From contig JBCDBB010000015.1 in the NCBI GenBank assembly GCA_039184415.1, positions 1 to 35,248 on the forward strand: a stretch of 35,248 nt of DNA, given 5' to 3'. A program made the translations under genes and the position numbers. The stretch's first letter is position 1; each line of letters starts with the position of its first letter. Positions 23,464-31,311 of this stretch are shown in pieces. The stretch comes from JANSYP01 sp039184415. GTDB lineage: Bacteria; Pseudomonadota; Alphaproteobacteria; Rhodobacterales; Rhodobacteraceae. The notes under the pieces are model-generated. The model saw nothing but the letters and a program-made list of their open reading frames with translations, was not told the origin of the DNA and made no database searches.

Positions 23464-24876
23464 ATGGAGCCTGAATTGACGTCAATCGCCCCCCATCCCG
23501 CCGACACCGCGCCCGTTTCGGACCGCGAGAGCCCCCGCGAACTCGCCGGTCTGGCCGAGGCATTCCTCGACGCGGCACAGCGCGCGGGCGCCGCGGCGGC
23601 GGATACGATCGTCATCGAAGGGCAGTCCGTGTCCATCGATACCCGCGCCGGCGCCCTGGAACAGGCGGAGCGGTCGGAACGGACCGATCTGGGGCTGCGG
23701 GTGCTCTTCGGCGGGCGCCAGGCCTGCGTGTCGGTGTCCGACACCGCGCCCGGAACGCTGGCCGAGGCGGCCGAGCGCGCGGTCGCCATGGCCCGGGAGG
23801 CGCCCGAGGACCCCCATGCCGGGCTCGCGGCACCGGACCAACTCGCCACCGCGTGGGATGTGGACGCCCTCGATCTCTGCGACCCCGCCCCCGCCCCCTC
23901 GCCCGCCGCCCTGCGCGAGGCCGCCCTGGCCGCCGAGGCCGCCGCCGCGGCCGTGCGCGGCATCTCCAAGATCGAGGGCACGAGCGCAACCCATGGCACC
24001 AACCGGATCCACTTGGCCGCGACGAACGGGTTTTCGGCCGGGTTCGCGCGCAGCTCCGCCAGCGTCTCCTGCGTCGCCATCACCGGCGAGGGCACGGATA
24101 TGGAGCGCGACTGGTACGGCGACGGGCGCGTCTACCTGTCCGACCTGGAAAGCCCCGAAGAGATCGGGCGGAAGGCGGCGGAGCGCACGCTCCAGCGCGC
24201 CGGGGCACGCAAACCCCCGACCGGGCACTTCCCCGTCCTCTATGACGAACGCGTGTCCTCGGGCCTGATCGGGCATCTGCTGTCGGCCGCCAACGGCGCG
24301 TCGGTCGCCCGCGGGGGCTCCTGGCTGCTCGACCGGCTCGGAGAGCAAGTTCTGCCCGCCGGGCTCAGCCTGACCGAGGATCCGCTCCGCCCCCGCTCGG
24401 GCAGCTCGCGCCCCTTCGACGCCGAGGGTCTGCCGGTGACGGCCCGCGCCATCGTCTCGGACGGGGTGCTGACCGGCTGGACGCTCGATCTGGCCACCGC
24501 GCGCAAGCTCGGGATGGAAAGCACCGGCAATGCCTCGCGCTCCCCCTCCGGCCCGCCCGCGCCGGGCCTGTCGAACATCGCCCTGACCCAAGGCGACGCC
24601 AGCCGCGACGATCTGATCGCCGCCATGGGCACCGGGCTTCTGGTGACCGGGCTGATCGGGGCGACCATCAACCCGACCACCGGCGACTATTCCCGCGGCG
24701 CCTCGGGTCTCTGGGTCGAAAACGGCGAGATCGCCTATCCGGTCAATGAATGCACCATCGCCGGCAACCTCCACGAGATGCTGCGCAGCATCACCCCGGC
24801 CAACGATGCGCGCCCCCACCTGTCGCGCGTCGTGCCCTCGCTCCTGGTCGAGGGGCTGACCATTGCCGGAGCTTGA
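23464..24876 (+). CDS. pmbA: TldD/PmbA family metallopeptidase-related protein
   Basis: A 470-residue protein of the TldD/PmbA family, better matching PmbA (TldE) because it has no HExxxH zinc motif. TldD and PmbA together form a metalloprotease heterodimer in E. coli that processes microcin B17 and the antitoxin CcdA. Family marks include DTIVIEGQSVSIDTRAG near residues 44-60, RSERTDLGLRVLFGGRQACVS, GISKIEGTSATHGTNRIHL, and the C-terminal GLLVTGLIGATINPTTGDYSRGASGLWVENG. The start is the ATG at 23464. A possible alternative TTG lies at 23476. It is translationally coupled to cysQ, and the tldD partner gene is not visible in the window. Confidence 0.9.
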   Translation: MEPELTSIAPHPADTAPVSDRESPRELAGLAEAFLDAAQRAGAAAADTIVIEGQSVSIDTRAGALEQAERSERTDLGLRVLFGGRQACVSVSDTAPGTLAEAAERAVAMAREAPEDPHAGLAAPDQLATAWDVDALDLCDPAPAPSPAALREAALAAEAAAAAVRGISKIEGTSATHGTNRIHLAATNGFSAGFARSSASVSCVAITGEGTDMERDWYGDGRVYLSDLESPEEIGRKAAERTLQRAGARKPPTGHFPVLYDERVSSGLIGHLLSAANGASVARGGSWLLDRLGEQVLPAGLSLTEDPLRPRSGSSRPFDAEGLPVTARAIVSDGVLTGWTLDLATARKLGMESTGNASRSPSGPPAPGLSNIALTQGDASRDDLIAAMGTGLLVTGLIGATINPTTGDYSRGASGLWVENGEIAYPVNECTIAGNLHEMLRSITPANDARPHLSRVVPSLLVEGLTIAGA

Positions 24877-25723
24877 CCCCGTGCCGGGTCCCGTCGCGGA
24901 CGGCGGACCGGACCGCGAGAAGGCCACCGACAATGGTTCCGGCACTGCCCCGGATCACGCCGCCGATCTGGCTCTGCTGATCGAGGCCGCGCGCGCCGCG
25001 GGTCAGGTCTCCGGCGGGTTCTGGCGCCGGGACCCGGAGGTCTGGTCCAAGGGCGACGACAGTCCCGTCAGCGAGGCCGACCTCGCCGTCAACGACATGC
25101 TGGGAGAGGTTCTGCGCGCCGCCCGCCCGGACTATGGCTGGCTGAGCGAGGAAACCCCCGACGATCCCGGCCGGCTCGACCATGACCGTGTCTTCATCGT
25201 CGATCCGATCGACGGCACCCGCGCCTTTGTCGAGGGGCAGAAGACCTGGGCCCATGCGCTGGCCGTGGCCGAGGCCGGGCGCGTGATCGCCGGCGTCGTC
25301 TTCCTGCCACTCCGCGAAGAGCTTTACGCCGCCCGCCTCGGCGGCGGTGCATCGCTCAACGACACGCCCCTGGCCGTCAGCCCGCGCGGCGATCTGGAGG
25401 GGGCGGGCGTGCTCGCCAACCGCCATGCACTGGACGCGCGCCACTGGCCCGGCGGCGCGCCCCGGGTCGACCGCCATGTCCGCCCTGCCCTCGCCCACCG
25501 GCTGGCCCTGGTCTCCGAGGGCCGCTTCGACGCCTCCCTCAGCTTCGGCAAGGTCTGGGAATGGGACAGCGCCGCGGGTAGCCTCCTGGTGTCCGAGGCC
25601 GGCGGCGCCGTGACGGACCGCAGCGGCGGCGTACTCCGGTTCAACCAGCCCGATCCGCGCAGCAGCGGCGTGCTGGCCGCCTCGCCCGCGCTCCATGCCG
25701 AAATGGTGGACCGCAGCGCCTGA
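24863..25723 (+). CDS. cysQ: Inositol-monophosphatase-fold phosphatase, CysQ-like
   Basis: A 286-residue metal-dependent phosphatase. WLSEET at about 93-98 and IVDPIDGTRAF at about 113-123 (two-metal site), and the C-terminal GKVWEWDSAAGSLLVSEAGG at about 229-248 define the family. Homologues at this position are usually annotated as 3'(2'),5'-bisphosphate nucleotidase, which removes pAp from sulfur assimilation, although inositol phosphatase activity cannot be excluded. It starts with a TTG at 24863, 14 bases before the pmbA stop, with GAGGGG upstream; a GTG at 24881 with GGAG upstream is an equally good start. Its stop at 25723 is followed by a 153-base gap before the two-gene module, where a DUF4170 gene would normally be expected. 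Confidence 0.9.
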   Translation: MPELDPVPGPVADGGPDREKATDNGSGTAPDHAADLALLIEAARAAGQVSGGFWRRDPEVWSKGDDSPVSEADLAVNDMLGEVLRAARPDYGWLSEETPDDPGRLDHDRVFIVDPIDGTRAFVEGQKTWAHALAVAEAGRVIAGVVFLPLREELYAARLGGGASLNDTPLAVSPRGDLEGAGVLANRHALDARHWPGGAPRVDRHVRPALAHRLALVSEGRFDASLSFGKVWEWDSAAGSLLVSEAGGAVTDRSGGVLRFNQPDPRSSGVLAASPALHAEMVDRSA

Positions 25724-25784
25724 CCGCGCCCTGCCCCGGGCGGACGCCCAGGCAAACGGCGTCCCCCGCGACAACCTCCACACC

Positions 25785-25824
25785 GTCACGCGTGCCGTGA
25801 CTTCGGCGGGGCGCGAAATTGACG
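25785..25824 (+). promoter_or_regulatory. Operator-like inverted repeat and weak promoter before the two-gene module
   Basis: GTCACG (25785-25790) and CGTGAC (25796-25801) form a perfect inverted repeat with a 5-base centre. A -35-like TTGACG follows at 25819-25824; the best -10 at 17-18 bases is poor (CACTCT). The arrangement could be a regulated promoter for the module at 25877 or the 3' end of the cysQ transcript. Confidence 0.3.
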
Positions 25825-25876
25825 CCCGGCGCCGCCTGGCGCACTCTCATCGCAGACGAGCGCGAAAGGTGTCGGA

Positions 25877-26266
25877 ATGGCCGAAATCTGGGAGTTCCTG
25901 AGCGTCCCGAAGAACCAGGAGGTGATCGCCTGGCTCGCCGGTGGAGTGTGCGCCGCCATCTCCGCGATCTGGGCCATGCTGGTGAAACGCCGCGCAACGC
26001 GTGCGGCGGAAAGCTCCGAAGATGAGGGCGGCACGGGCGTCTCGGCCGACCGCGGCGGGGTGGCCGCGGGCGGCGATGCCCATATCGGCGGCGATCTCAC
26101 CGTGACCCAGGTGAGCTATCCCCGCGGCGTCTGGACCTTCGCGGTTGCCGGGCTCGCGCTGATCGCGCTGTCCTTCGTCCTCGGCGGCGACCGGATGGAC
26201 AACTCCGCCAAGGTCGAGGGCGACATGACGGACAGCTCCATCGAGATCAACCGGACGGGTCAATGA
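25877..26266 (+). CDS. Two-TM protein with Gly-rich beta-type motif, first gene of a coupled pair
   Basis: A 129-residue protein of no named family. The first TM is at about 15-36 (EVIAWLAGGVCAAISAIWAMLV), followed by KRRATR, so residues 37-83 should be cytoplasmic. The second TM is at 86-103 and the tail (104-129) should be periplasmic. The cytoplasmic loop is Gly/Asp-rich (GGVAAGGDAHIGGDLTVTQV), and the tail contains VEGDMTDSSIEIN. These short strand-turn motifs resemble the Gly-Asp-Ser linkers seen before TPR arrays in bacterial TIR/NACHT-type and caspase-type signalling proteins. That is a pattern memory, not a database result. Its stop overlaps the start of the next gene (ATGA), so the two proteins are made together. 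ATG at 25877 with AAAGGTGTCGGA upstream. Confidence 0.78.
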   Translation: MAEIWEFLSVPKNQEVIAWLAGGVCAAISAIWAMLVKRRATRAAESSEDEGGTGVSADRGGVAAGGDAHIGGDLTVTQVSYPRGVWTFAVAGLALIALSFVLGGDRMDNSAKVEGDMTDSSIEINRTGQ

Positions 26267-27699
26267 TCCGCCGCCCCGTTTTCGCGCTGGCGCTGTCACT
26301 CGCGCCGCTGCCCGCGGACGCCTTCATCGACCGGACGGACATGAACTGCAGCGCGCTCGTCGAAAGCGACATGATCGCCAGCGACATCAAGGTGATCTGC
26401 GGCATCCCGCCGGAAACGGTCGCGCGCATGATGGAGGCCGCGGTATCGGGACGCGCGGCGGACTATACCGACCTGCTGCGCCGGCTCGATGCGATGACGC
26501 CCGCGGATGCCCGGCTGACGGCCGAGTCCCTCGCGGCCTTCTTCCAGATCCTCAAACGCGACCCTGTGGACCCGGCTGAGTTGCGCAACCGGCTGGCCGA
26601 GATCGCCCAGCGTCATCTGCAGCTCGAAGACGAGCTGGAGCAGTTCCGCGTCGCCGATCCCCGGATCCAGGCCCCGATCGATGCCGCGACTGCGGCGCTG
26701 GCGGAGGTCCCGCCCGACCACGCCGCGGCCCGCGCCGCACTGGGCGAGGCCCGCGCGCTCCGCCGCGCCCGGCGCGAGGCAGCCCAGGCGATCCTGGACG
26801 ACCAGGCACGGGAGGAGGCCGCGATCGCCCGCAAGCAGGCCGAACTCGAAGCCTCGCTGCTCCACCGGCAGGCCGCCGCCGCGCTCTATCTCGAGGCCGC
26901 GGAACTCCTTCCGCCAAAGGATACCGGCGCGGTCTGGTCCGCGCTCTTCGATGCCGCCGACCAGTATCAGGCCCACGGGACCGAACAGGGCAGCATCGAG
27001 AGCCTCGAGACCGCCCGGACGCTCTGGCACCGCGCGATCGCCCTCAAGACGCTGAATTCCGACCCGTTCGCCTGGGCGGCGGCGGCCAACAATCTCGCCA
27101 ACGCGCTCTCCATGCTGGGCGCACGCCAGGGCGATCTCGCACTGCTCGAAGAGGCCGCCGCGATCTATACCAAGGCGCTCGACGTCAAGGATCCCGACAC
27201 CGCAGCCGCGCAGCGCGGCCGAACCCTCAACAATGTCGGCAACAATTACTACCGCATCGCCGCGCAGACCGGGTCGCAAGACGCGCTTCTTGCAGCCATC
27301 GCCGCCTATGAGGAGGCGCTGCTGTTCCACAGCCGCGAGAGCGCCCCGCTGGAATGGGCCACCACACAGCACAATCTCGGCGGTGCGCTCCGTGCGCTGG
27401 CGGACCAGAGCGGCCGGAGCGACCTGCTCGACGCGGCGGTCGCGGCCTACCGGGCCGCCCTGGAGGAGCAGACACGGGACCGCGCGCCCTTCGACTGGGC
27501 CCTGACTCAGGGCAATCTGTCGAGCCTCTACCGCAGCCGGTTCGATCTGGCCGGCGATCCGGCCGATCTGGACCTTGCGCAGCGGCACCTCGATGAGGCC
27601 GTGCCCGTGTTCCAGAGCCTCGGTGCAACCTGGTATGTCGCTGTGTCCGAAAATGCCCAGGCCGAGATCGACGCCCGCAAGGGCACGTCCCCGCAATAG
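26263..27699 (+). CDS. Secreted TPR protein with a CGIPPE motif, second gene of the coupled pair
   Basis: A 478-residue exported protein. Residues 1-20 are a signal peptide (cut after ADA). The mature start MNCSALVESDMIASDIKVICGIPPE holds two Cys (29 and 46) that could form a disulfide around a motif (VESDM, residues 33-37) very like one in the upstream protein (VEGDM). GIPPETVARMM resembles a segment found just before TPR arrays in alphaproteobacterial signalling proteins. A helical or coiled-coil region (about 115-200) comes next. From about 265 to 460 there are four TPR-like repeats 46-50 residues apart with cores such as AAANNLANAL, LNNVGNNYY, TQHNLGGAL and TQGNLSSLY. No enzymatic domain is present. 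It should act in the periplasm by protein binding. Confidence 0.82.
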   Translation: MIRRPVFALALSLAPLPADAFIDRTDMNCSALVESDMIASDIKVICGIPPETVARMMEAAVSGRAADYTDLLRRLDAMTPADARLTAESLAAFFQILKRDPVDPAELRNRLAEIAQRHLQLEDELEQFRVADPRIQAPIDAATAALAEVPPDHAAARAALGEARALRRARREAAQAILDDQAREEAAIARKQAELEASLLHRQAAAALYLEAAELLPPKDTGAVWSALFDAADQYQAHGTEQGSIESLETARTLWHRAIALKTLNSDPFAWAAAANNLANALSMLGARQGDLALLEEAAAIYTKALDVKDPDTAAAQRGRTLNNVGNNYYRIAAQTGSQDALLAAIAAYEEALLFHSRESAPLEWATTQHNLGGALRALADQSGRSDLLDAAVAAYRAALEEQTRDRAPFDWALTQGNLSSLYRSRFDLAGDPADLDLAQRHLDEAVPVFQSLGATWYVAVSENAQAEIDARKGTSPQ

Positions 27700-27705
27700 C
27701 CCGCC

Positions 27706-27727
27706 GGGGGCGCCCCGCTGCGCCCCC
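27706..27727 (+). terminator. Possible terminator-like hairpin after the TPR gene
   Basis: GGGGGCGC (27706-27713) and GCGCCCCC (27720-27727) form an 8-base stem with a 6-base loop, seven bases after the stop at 27699. There is no T tract, so terminator activity is uncertain. The remainder of the 291-base gap before waaA has no convincing gene; a -35-like TTGACC at 27798-27803 could serve waaA. Confidence 0.35.
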
Positions 27728-27990
27728 CCTCGGGCACCCTCTCCGGCACGAAACCGGCTTGGCGCGGACGCAATTCTGCCGGACGCCGGAGGGTTTCTTG
27801 ACCCCGTGCTGCGGATGCCCCACAACTCCGTGAACCCCTCGGCACAGCGGAGCATTTCAATGGCCCAGCCACAGCACATCGCCTCGGGCGCAGCATCTGC
27901 GATCCCCTCCTCCGCCTGGGCCCTCGGCCGCGCCGGCACCGGACCGGACAGCCAATACTTCACCTCCCTTGCCACCGTACGGGAGCCCGG

Positions 27991-29316
27991 TTGCTGAGCC
28001 CCGTGTCCGTCCGCTCCGCGCGCCGGTCGACCCTGCTGTCAACCTACCTCGCGCTGACCGCACGGGCCGAGGGTTATGGCAACCGCCTGCTGGCGCGGCG
28101 GCTGGCCCGCGGCAAGGAAGACCCCGACCGCATCGCGGAGCGCCGCGGCGAGGCCAGCCTGCCCCGTCCCGAGGGCCCGCTGATCTGGTTCCACGCGGCG
28201 TCGGTTGGCGAAAGCCTCTCGCTGCTGGAGGTCATCCGCCGCCTGGGCGTCCATGATCCGGCGCTGAACTTTCTGGTCACCACCGGCACGCGCACCTCAG
28301 CGGAGCTTCTGGCCGCGCGGATGCCGCCGCGCTGCGTCCACCAGTTCGCGCCGCTCGACGTGCGCGCCTATGTCTCGCGCTTTCTCGCGCACTGGACGCC
28401 CGATCTCGCGATCTGGACCGAAAGCGAATTCTGGCCGACCATGATCGTCGAAACCGATGCGGCCGGCATCCCGATGCTTCTGATCAACGGGCGCATGTCC
28501 GAGGCCAGCATCCGCAACTGGCGCTGGCTGGGCAGTGCGCCGGGCGCCCTGCTCGACCGGTTCGCCGCGGTCCAGGTCCAGGACGACCTGACCGCCAACG
28601 CGCTGCGCCAGTTCGGGCTGGAGGGACAGAAGATCGCCGTGACCGGGACCCTGAAGGAAGGCACCCCGCCCCCGCCCTGCGACGAGGCCGAGCGCCAGGC
28701 CCTGTCCGAGGCCATCGGCAGCCGCCCGGTCTGGCTCGCCGCCTCGACGCACGCGGGCGAGGAAGAGATCGTGCTCGACGCCCAGATCCGCGCAGCGGGA
28801 AGCACCCACAGTCTGCTCCTGATCCTGGCGCCGCGCCATCCCGAGCGCGGCGAAGAGATCGCGCGCACCATCGCCGACCGCGGGTTGCGGCTCGCCCGGC
28901 GCAGCACCGGAGAGCCAATCGGGCGGGACACCCAGGTCTATCTGGCCGACACGCTGGGCGAGATGGGCCTCTGGTACCGGATCGCCCCGGTCAGCTTCGT
29001 CGGCGGCTCGCTGATGGAGATCGGCGGGCACAACCCGTTCGAACCCGCGGCACTTGGCTCGGCCATCATCCACGGGCCCCATGTCCAGAACTTCGCCGAT
29101 GTCTATGCGCGGCTCTCGGCGGCCTCGGCAGCAATCGAGGTGCGCGACGCCGAAAGCCTCGCCCTGGCCGTCGACCGGCTGATCCAGCCCGAGGGCAGCG
29201 CGCCGCTGGCCTACGCCGCCTGGGAGATCTCCTCCAGCGGGGCCAATGTCACCGACCGCGCCCTGTCGCTGATCCTCGATCACCTGCCGGACGGGGCCCG
29301 GGCGGCCGAGGGCTGA
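27991..29316 (+). CDS. waaA: Kdo transferase (3-deoxy-D-manno-octulosonic acid transferase)
   Basis: A 441-residue inner-membrane glycosyltransferase that attaches Kdo to lipid A precursors. Marks: N-terminal hydrophobic segment, GPLIWFHAASVGE near residues 63-75, the middle TGTRTSAELLAARMP, then WTESEFWPTMIVETDAAGIPMLLINGRMS, and the C-terminal GT-B half with APRHPERGEEIARTI and SFVGGSLMEIGGHNPFEPAALGSAIIHGPHVQNF. The start is a TTG at 27991 with GGGAG five bases upstream; a GTG at 28003 would lose only four residues. It overlaps lpxK by one base (TGATG), showing a lipid A operon. A gap with a weak promoter separates it from the TPR module upstream, so it may be transcribed on its own. Confidence 0.94.
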   Translation: MLSPVSVRSARRSTLLSTYLALTARAEGYGNRLLARRLARGKEDPDRIAERRGEASLPRPEGPLIWFHAASVGESLSLLEVIRRLGVHDPALNFLVTTGTRTSAELLAARMPPRCVHQFAPLDVRAYVSRFLAHWTPDLAIWTESEFWPTMIVETDAAGIPMLLINGRMSEASIRNWRWLGSAPGALLDRFAAVQVQDDLTANALRQFGLEGQKIAVTGTLKEGTPPPPCDEAERQALSEAIGSRPVWLAASTHAGEEEIVLDAQIRAAGSTHSLLLILAPRHPERGEEIARTIADRGLRLARRSTGEPIGRDTQVYLADTLGEMGLWYRIAPVSFVGGSLMEIGGHNPFEPAALGSAIIHGPHVQNFADVYARLSAASAAIEVRDAESLALAVDRLIQPEGSAPLAYAAWEISSSGANVTDRALSLILDHLPDGARAAEG

Positions 29317-30317
29317 TGCGCGCGCCGCGCTTCTGGCAGCGCCCGCCCGACGCGCCCGGCTGGCAGGCCCGTCTGCTCGCGCCGCTGGACGCGCTCTATG
29401 CAGCCGGAACGGTCAGGCGGCTAGCGCGCGGCACGCCCTGGCGCGCACCGGTCCCGGTCGTCTGCGTCGGCAACCTCAATGCCGGCGGCACGGGCAAGAC
29501 CCCTGCGACAATCGCCATCGTCCAGCGGCTCCAGGCGCAAGGGGGTCAGCCAGCAGTACTCTCCCGCGGTCATGGCGGCAGCCTGCCGGGCCCCGCCCTC
29601 GTCGACCCGGCCCGCCACAGCGCGGATGAAGTCGGCGACGAGCCGCTCCTGATGGCGGCCTTCTGCCCGGTCGTCGTCGCCCGCGACCGGGCCGCCGGGG
29701 CGCGCCTCGCGCTGGAGCAAGACGCCGACATCCTGGTGATGGATGACGGGCTCCAGAACCCCGGATTGACCAAAGATCTGTCCATTGTGGTGGTTAATGC
29801 ACGAATTGGCTTTGGAAATGGCCGCTGCATCCCGGCAGGCCCCCTGCGGGAGCCTGTCACGACGGGGCTGGCGCGCACCGATCTGGTGCTCAGCATCGGG
29901 GGTACGCAGGCACAGACCGCGTTTCAAACCCGCTGGGGCACGGCGCTGCGGACCGCCGGTACCGACCATGTCACGGCGCGGCTGGAGCCTCTGGCGACGG
30001 GCTATGACTGGACCGGGGCCCGGGTGCTGGCCTTCGCCGGGATCGGCCATCCGGAGAAGTTCTTCGCGACGCTCCGCGGCCTCGGCGCGGAACTGTTGCG
30101 CACGGTGCCGCTGGGCGACCACCAGCCGCTCACGCCGGCGCTGATGACCCGGCTCCAGCAGGAGGCGCGCGTGCGCGGGGCGCAGCTCGTCACCACCGAA
30201 AAGGACGCCGTCCGACTCCCCCAGGATCTCCGCCGCGAGGTGCTGACCCTGCCGGTGCGGCTGGAGCCGGACCACTGGGACTGGCTCGACCGGATCGCCG
30301 GCACCGCAAGGGCTTGA
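29316..30317 (+). CDS. lpxK: Tetraacyldisaccharide 4'-kinase
   Basis: A 333-residue membrane-associated P-loop kinase that phosphorylates lipid A at the 4' position. It begins RFWQRPPDAPGWQARLLAPLDALYAAG, with the typical hydrophobic first segment. Walker A is in VGNLNAGGTGKTPATIAI (about residues 49-66), and the Asp of DILVMDDGLQNPGL near residue 146 is the Walker-B-like catalytic base. The HVVDAD-type loop and KFFATLRGLG, plus the C-terminal LVTTEKDAVRLP, complete the family. It starts one base before the waaA stop ends (TGATG), so it is translationally coupled. The 130-residue Tat-signal gene follows 31 bases later. Confidence 0.95.
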   Translation: MRAPRFWQRPPDAPGWQARLLAPLDALYAAGTVRRLARGTPWRAPVPVVCVGNLNAGGTGKTPATIAIVQRLQAQGGQPAVLSRGHGGSLPGPALVDPARHSADEVGDEPLLMAAFCPVVVARDRAAGARLALEQDADILVMDDGLQNPGLTKDLSIVVVNARIGFGNGRCIPAGPLREPVTTGLARTDLVLSIGGTQAQTAFQTRWGTALRTAGTDHVTARLEPLATGYDWTGARVLAFAGIGHPEKFFATLRGLGAELLRTVPLGDHQPLTPALMTRLQQEARVRGAQLVTTEKDAVRLPQDLRREVLTLPVRLEPDHWDWLDRIAGTARA

Positions 30318-30348
30318 GCCCGCGCCCGGACTGGCGCAGGCTTGGCCC

Positions 30349-30741
30349 ATGGCCCAGGGCATCACACGGCGGCGGGCCCTCGCCGCGGGCGCCGCAGCGG
30401 GTCTGCTCGGGCATCCGGGCGGGCTCCTGGCGCAGCATGGGGCTCTCGCTGCGCAGGAACGGCTCGGCTGGGACGATCTGGCCGGAGCCCTCGACCGCCC
30501 GGTGCGCATCGCGGGGTTCCTTCATCCGCTCCAGCCGGACGGGGACAGCCCCACCGCCGCGCTCCTGCCCTGTTTGTCGCCGGTGCCGCCGCCGCCGGAG
30601 CAGTGGCTCCTGCTCCGAGGTCAGACCCTGCCGGAGCTGCCCTCCGACATCCTCGTGCTGGAAGCGGCGGGCCGGATCGAGGCGCAAGGTTCGCGCTTTG
30701 TCATGGCGCCCGACGAGTTGCGCCTGCTGCTCCGGCTCTAG
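30349..30741 (+). CDS. Small Tat-exported protein with a DUF3299-like core
   Basis: A 130-residue protein with a twin-arginine signal: TRRRALAAGAAAGLLGHPGGLLA at residues 6-28. The mature part has VRIAGFLHPLQPDGD near residue 52, and LLPCLSPVPPPPEQWLLLR near residue 73, the pattern of DUF3299 (a family of periplasmic proteins, with a Cys-x-Pro-Pro-Pro-Pro-type segment). Export in a folded state suggests cofactor or cytoplasmic folding, but nothing shows a cofactor. The C-terminal half is shorter than typical. It lies 31 bases past lpxK and converges on the pqiC gene only six bases away. The family call is tentative. Confidence 0.68.
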   Translation: MAQGITRRRALAAGAAAGLLGHPGGLLAQHGALAAQERLGWDDLAGALDRPVRIAGFLHPLQPDGDSPTAALLPCLSPVPPPPEQWLLLRGQTLPELPSDILVLEAAGRIEAQGSRFVMAPDELRLLLRL

Positions 30742-30747
30742 CGCCCG

Positions 30748-31311
30748 CTACCGCGCCAGACGCCGGGCGATGATCTCCGACAGATCCACCAGCGCGGCCC
30801 CGTTCGCCGCCGCGACCGCGTTCAGGCTCTCGCCCGGGACCGGCTTGGTGATGTCGAACCGGCCCGACCGGTCCGAAATCCCCGAATCCCGCGGGGCGAT
30901 CGCATATTGGCCCGACAGACGGAACAGCCCGTCATTGCCCACCAGCATCCGGTCGACCAGCACCGTGACCTCGGCCCCGGGCGGATCGGCAAAGGGCCAG
31001 GGCTCCGCCGCCGCACGGTTGTTCAGGATGATGCCGATATTGCGCGCCAGCGTGCGCGTCACCGACCGCTGGGGCAGATCGGCCCAGGCGGTGCCGCGCA
31101 CGGCCCGCACCGCCCCGTCCGCATCCTGCAGAGAAATCTCGTCCGCCGCCGCATAGCGGGGCAGCGACACGTCGCGGATCTCGACCGAGCTCACGATCGG
31201 ACGCAGCCGCAGCTCCGACGCCGGCGGATCGACGAGATACTGCGCCACCGGCGGGCCACAGGCGGTGAAGGTCAACAGGACCGCCAGCAGAAAAGCTTTC
31301 CAAACCGTCAC
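30748..31311 (-). CDS. pqiC: ABC-transport auxiliary lipoprotein PqiC-like
   Basis: A 187-residue lipoprotein. Signal MTVWKAFLLAVLLTFTAC has a lipobox with the acylated Cys at residue 18. The mature part has the PqiC/ABC_trans_aux pattern: YLVDPPASELRLRPIVSSVEIRDVSLPRYAAADEI near residues 25-59, LARNIGIILNN and the C-terminal helix PGESLNAVAAANGAALVDLSEIIA. It should sit in the outer membrane and form the distal end of the PqiB lipid tunnel. It starts with GTG at 31311, directly adjacent to the pqiB stop (no intervening bases), so it is almost certainly coupled. It is the last gene of the pqi operon. Confidence 0.85.
   Translation of the reverse strand: MTVWKAFLLAVLLTFTACGPPVAQYLVDPPASELRLRPIVSSVEIRDVSLPRYAAADEISLQDADGAVRAVRGTAWADLPQRSVTRTLARNIGIILNNRAAAEPWPFADPPGAEVTVLVDRMLVGNDGLFRLSGQYAIAPRDSGISDRSGRFDITKPVPGESLNAVAAANGAALVDLSEIIARRLAR

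Noticed and set aside
23289..24095. Upstream extension of the orphan gene frame through pmbA
   Set aside because: It is antisense to a clear PmbA and lacks family content; the ATG at 23288 has its own good RBS.
26296..27975. A long minus-strand frame antisense to the TPR gene
   Set aside because: The plus strand has a signal peptide and repeat structure and overlaps the upstream gene by ATGA; the antisense frame is a GC shadow.
27860..27997. A 45-residue open frame overlapping the start of waaA
   Set aside because: No ribosome-binding site and unremarkable composition; it would overlap the TTG start of waaA.
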